From: an uncultured Ideonella sp.
Lineage (GTDB): Bacteria; Pseudomonadota; Gammaproteobacteria; Burkholderiales; Burkholderiaceae
Direction of reading: 5' to 3'
DNA length: 7,867 nt
Assembly: GCA_946479475.1 (NCBI GenBank)
Contig: CAMLGG010000248.1
Coordinates: forward strand, 1-7,867
Shown: positions 6,768-7,867 of the stretch, piece by piece
Numbering within the stretch: position 1 is the stretch's first letter
How the letters are laid out: each line of letters opens with the position of its first letter
Translations under genes and position numbers: made by a program
The notes under the pieces: generated by a model
Seen by the model: the letters and a program-made list of their open reading frames with translations, nothing else
Told to the model about the DNA's origin: nothing
Database searches by the model: none

Positions 6768-7481
6768 TCAGTTGCGCGTCAGTGCGATCGTCTCGACCGC
6801 CTCGACCGTGTTGTGCCGGACGTCCTGTCCCTTGACGATGTAGATGATCTGCTCGGCCAGGTTCTTGGCGTGGTCGCCGACGCGCTCGATCGCCTTGGCG
6901 ACGAAAACCAGGTCGATGCTGGCCGAGATGGTGCGCGGGTCTTCCATCATGTAGGTGATCAGCTTGCGCATCAGGCCGTCGAACTCGGCGTCGATCTGGT
7001 TGTCGTTCTTGATCACCTCGAGGGCCTGCACCGTATCCAGCCGGGCGAAGGCATCGAGCGCCTTGCGCAGCGAGGCCGTGGCCAACGTGGCTTCGAACGA
7101 CACGTCGCCGACCGGCAGGCGCAGGCGGCTGAAGACGCCGGTGTTGATCAGGCGCTGCACGGTGCGGGCGATGCGGGCCGCCTCGTCACCGACGCGTTCC
7201 AGGTTGCCGATGGTCTTGCTGATGGCGATCAGCAGCCGCAGGTCCCGGGCCGTGGGTTGGCGGCGGGCGATGATGGCCGAAAGATCGGCATCGATATCGA
7301 CCTCGAGCTGGTTGACCCGCTCCTCCATCTGCAGCACTTGGGTGGCCGTCTCGGCGCTGTAGTTGGTCAGAGCGTAGATGGCCTGCGCCACCTGGGCCTC
7401 GACGAGGCCGCCCATCTCCAGCACGCGGGTCGACACGCCGCTCAACTCGGTATCGAACTGGGTCGACAGATGCTTGTCCAT
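6768..7481 (-). CDS. phoU: Phosphate-specific transport system accessory protein PhoU
   Basis: This 237-residue cytoplasmic protein represses the Pho response in high phosphate by linking the PstSCAB transporter to PhoR, and restrains phosphate uptake. It is all-helical and made of two tandem PhoU repeats, each carrying the metal-binding E-x3-D signature: ERVGDEAARIA (95-105) and ERVGDHAKNLAEQIIY (199-214). The start at MDKHLSTQFD is supported by AAGGA seven nt upstream, and the length is close to the 241 residues of E. coli PhoU. The open frame continues upstream of this ATG into pstB, but that part is out of frame with PstB and is not real coding sequence. It lies 23 nt after pstB and 30 nt before phoB in one apparent operon. 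Confidence 0.97.
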   Translation of the reverse strand: MDKHLSTQFDTELSGVSTRVLEMGGLVEAQVAQAIYALTNYSAETATQVLQMEERVNQLEVDIDADLSAIIARRQPTARDLRLLIAISKTIGNLERVGDEAARIARTVQRLINTGVFSRLRLPVGDVSFEATLATASLRKALDAFARLDTVQALEVIKNDNQIDAEFDGLMRKLITYMMEDPRTISASIDLVFVAKAIERVGDHAKNLAEQIIYIVKGQDVRHNTVEAVETIALTRN

Positions 7482-7504
7482 CTTGGTTTCCTTTTGCCGG
7501 GCCT

Positions 7505-7867
7505 TCAGCCGAACCGGCCGGTGATGTAGTCCTCGGTGTCCTTCTTCTGCGGCTTCATGAAGAGGTCGCGCGTCGGGCCGAACTCGATCAGGTCGCCGAG
7601 GTACATGTAGGCGGTGTAGTCGGACACGCGGGCCGCCTGCTGCATGTTGTGGGTGACGATGACCACGGTGTAGTCGCTCTTCAGCTCGTGGATCAGCTCT
7701 TCCACCTTGCCGGTGGAGATCGGGTCCAGCGCCGAGCAGGGCTCGTCGAGCAGCAGCACCTCGGGCTTGATCGCGATGCCGCGGGCGATGCACAGCCGCT
7801 GCTGCTGGCCGCCGGAAAGGCCCGAGCCGCTCTGGCCGAGCTTGTCCTTGACCTCGTTCCACAGCGC
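7505..7867 (-). CDS. pstB: Phosphate ABC transporter ATP-binding protein PstB (5'-truncated)
   Basis: These are the C-terminal 120 residues of PstB, the ATPase of the high-affinity phosphate importer PstSCAB at the cytoplasmic face of the membrane. The frame is open to the window edge; relative to the usual ~257 residues about 137 are missing, including Walker A and the Q loop. Visible motifs are the ABC signature LSGGQQQR, Walker B VLLLDEP, the D loop SALD, and the H-loop histidine in [13 protein letters not shown]. The tail [12 protein letters not shown] is the characteristic PstB ending and separates it from other ABC ATPases. It is the first gene seen of the - strand operon; pstS, pstC and pstA are expected to the right of the window, though this is inference. 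Confidence 0.97.
   Translation of the reverse strand, partial: ALWNEVKDKLGQSGSGLSGGQQQRLCIARGIAIKPEVLLLDEPCSALDPISTGKVEELIHELKSDYTVVIVTHNMQQAARVSDYTAYMYLGDLIEFGPTRDLFMKPQKKDTEDYITGRFG

Noticed and set aside
6021..7529. 502-codon + strand frame opposite phoB and phoU, and 422-codon + strand frame (4799-6067) opposite phoR
   Set aside because: They are antisense shadows of three confidently identified genes, with His/Gln/Asp-rich composition and no recognisable domain.

Overview
The window reads as ordinary chromosomal DNA of a high-GC betaproteobacterium, most likely Burkholderiales. This rests on strongly GC-biased third codon positions, on protein sequences close to but distinct from their E. 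coli counterparts (Rho, YbaL, PhoB, PhoU, PstB), on the rho / type B L31 neighbourhood, and on the pstB-phoU-phoB-phoR order. Species or genus cannot be read from it. Coding density is very high, no stretch of 300 bases lacks a gene, and no tRNA, rRNA, mobile element, CRISPR array or integration scar was seen.

Left half, + strand (1-4677). The window opens inside rho, the transcription termination factor, which is followed by a clear intrinsic terminator (788-817). Only 15 nt later begins a YbaL/KefB-type CPA2 cation:proton antiporter with a C-terminal TrkA-N nucleotide-binding domain. An exact TATAAT overlaps the antiporter stop codon and probably drives rpmE2, the zinc-independent type B ribosomal protein L31, through a leader of about 95 nt with two small hairpins. 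A strong intrinsic terminator (2940-2971) closes rpmE2. After it comes a 556-residue polytopic membrane protein that looks like a GT-C (PMT/ArnT-like) glycosyltransferase of unknown substrate.

Right half, - strand (4688-7867). This is the distal part of a phosphate-starvation operon, transcribed right to left: pstB (3' part only), phoU, phoB, phoR, with gaps of 23, 30 and 13 nt and no internal terminator. PstB energises high-affinity phosphate uptake, PhoU links transporter state to the sensor, PhoR is the histidine kinase and PhoB the DNA-binding response regulator. No Pho box is visible here; the operon's main promoter should lie beyond the right edge, upstream of pstS. phoR ends 10 nt from the oppositely oriented membrane-protein gene with no recognisable terminator between them.

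I found no convincing new biological system. The points most worth a second look are the rpmE2 promoter and leader embedded at the end of ybaL, the antiporter gene lying tightly behind the rho terminator, and the orphan GT-C-like membrane protein.
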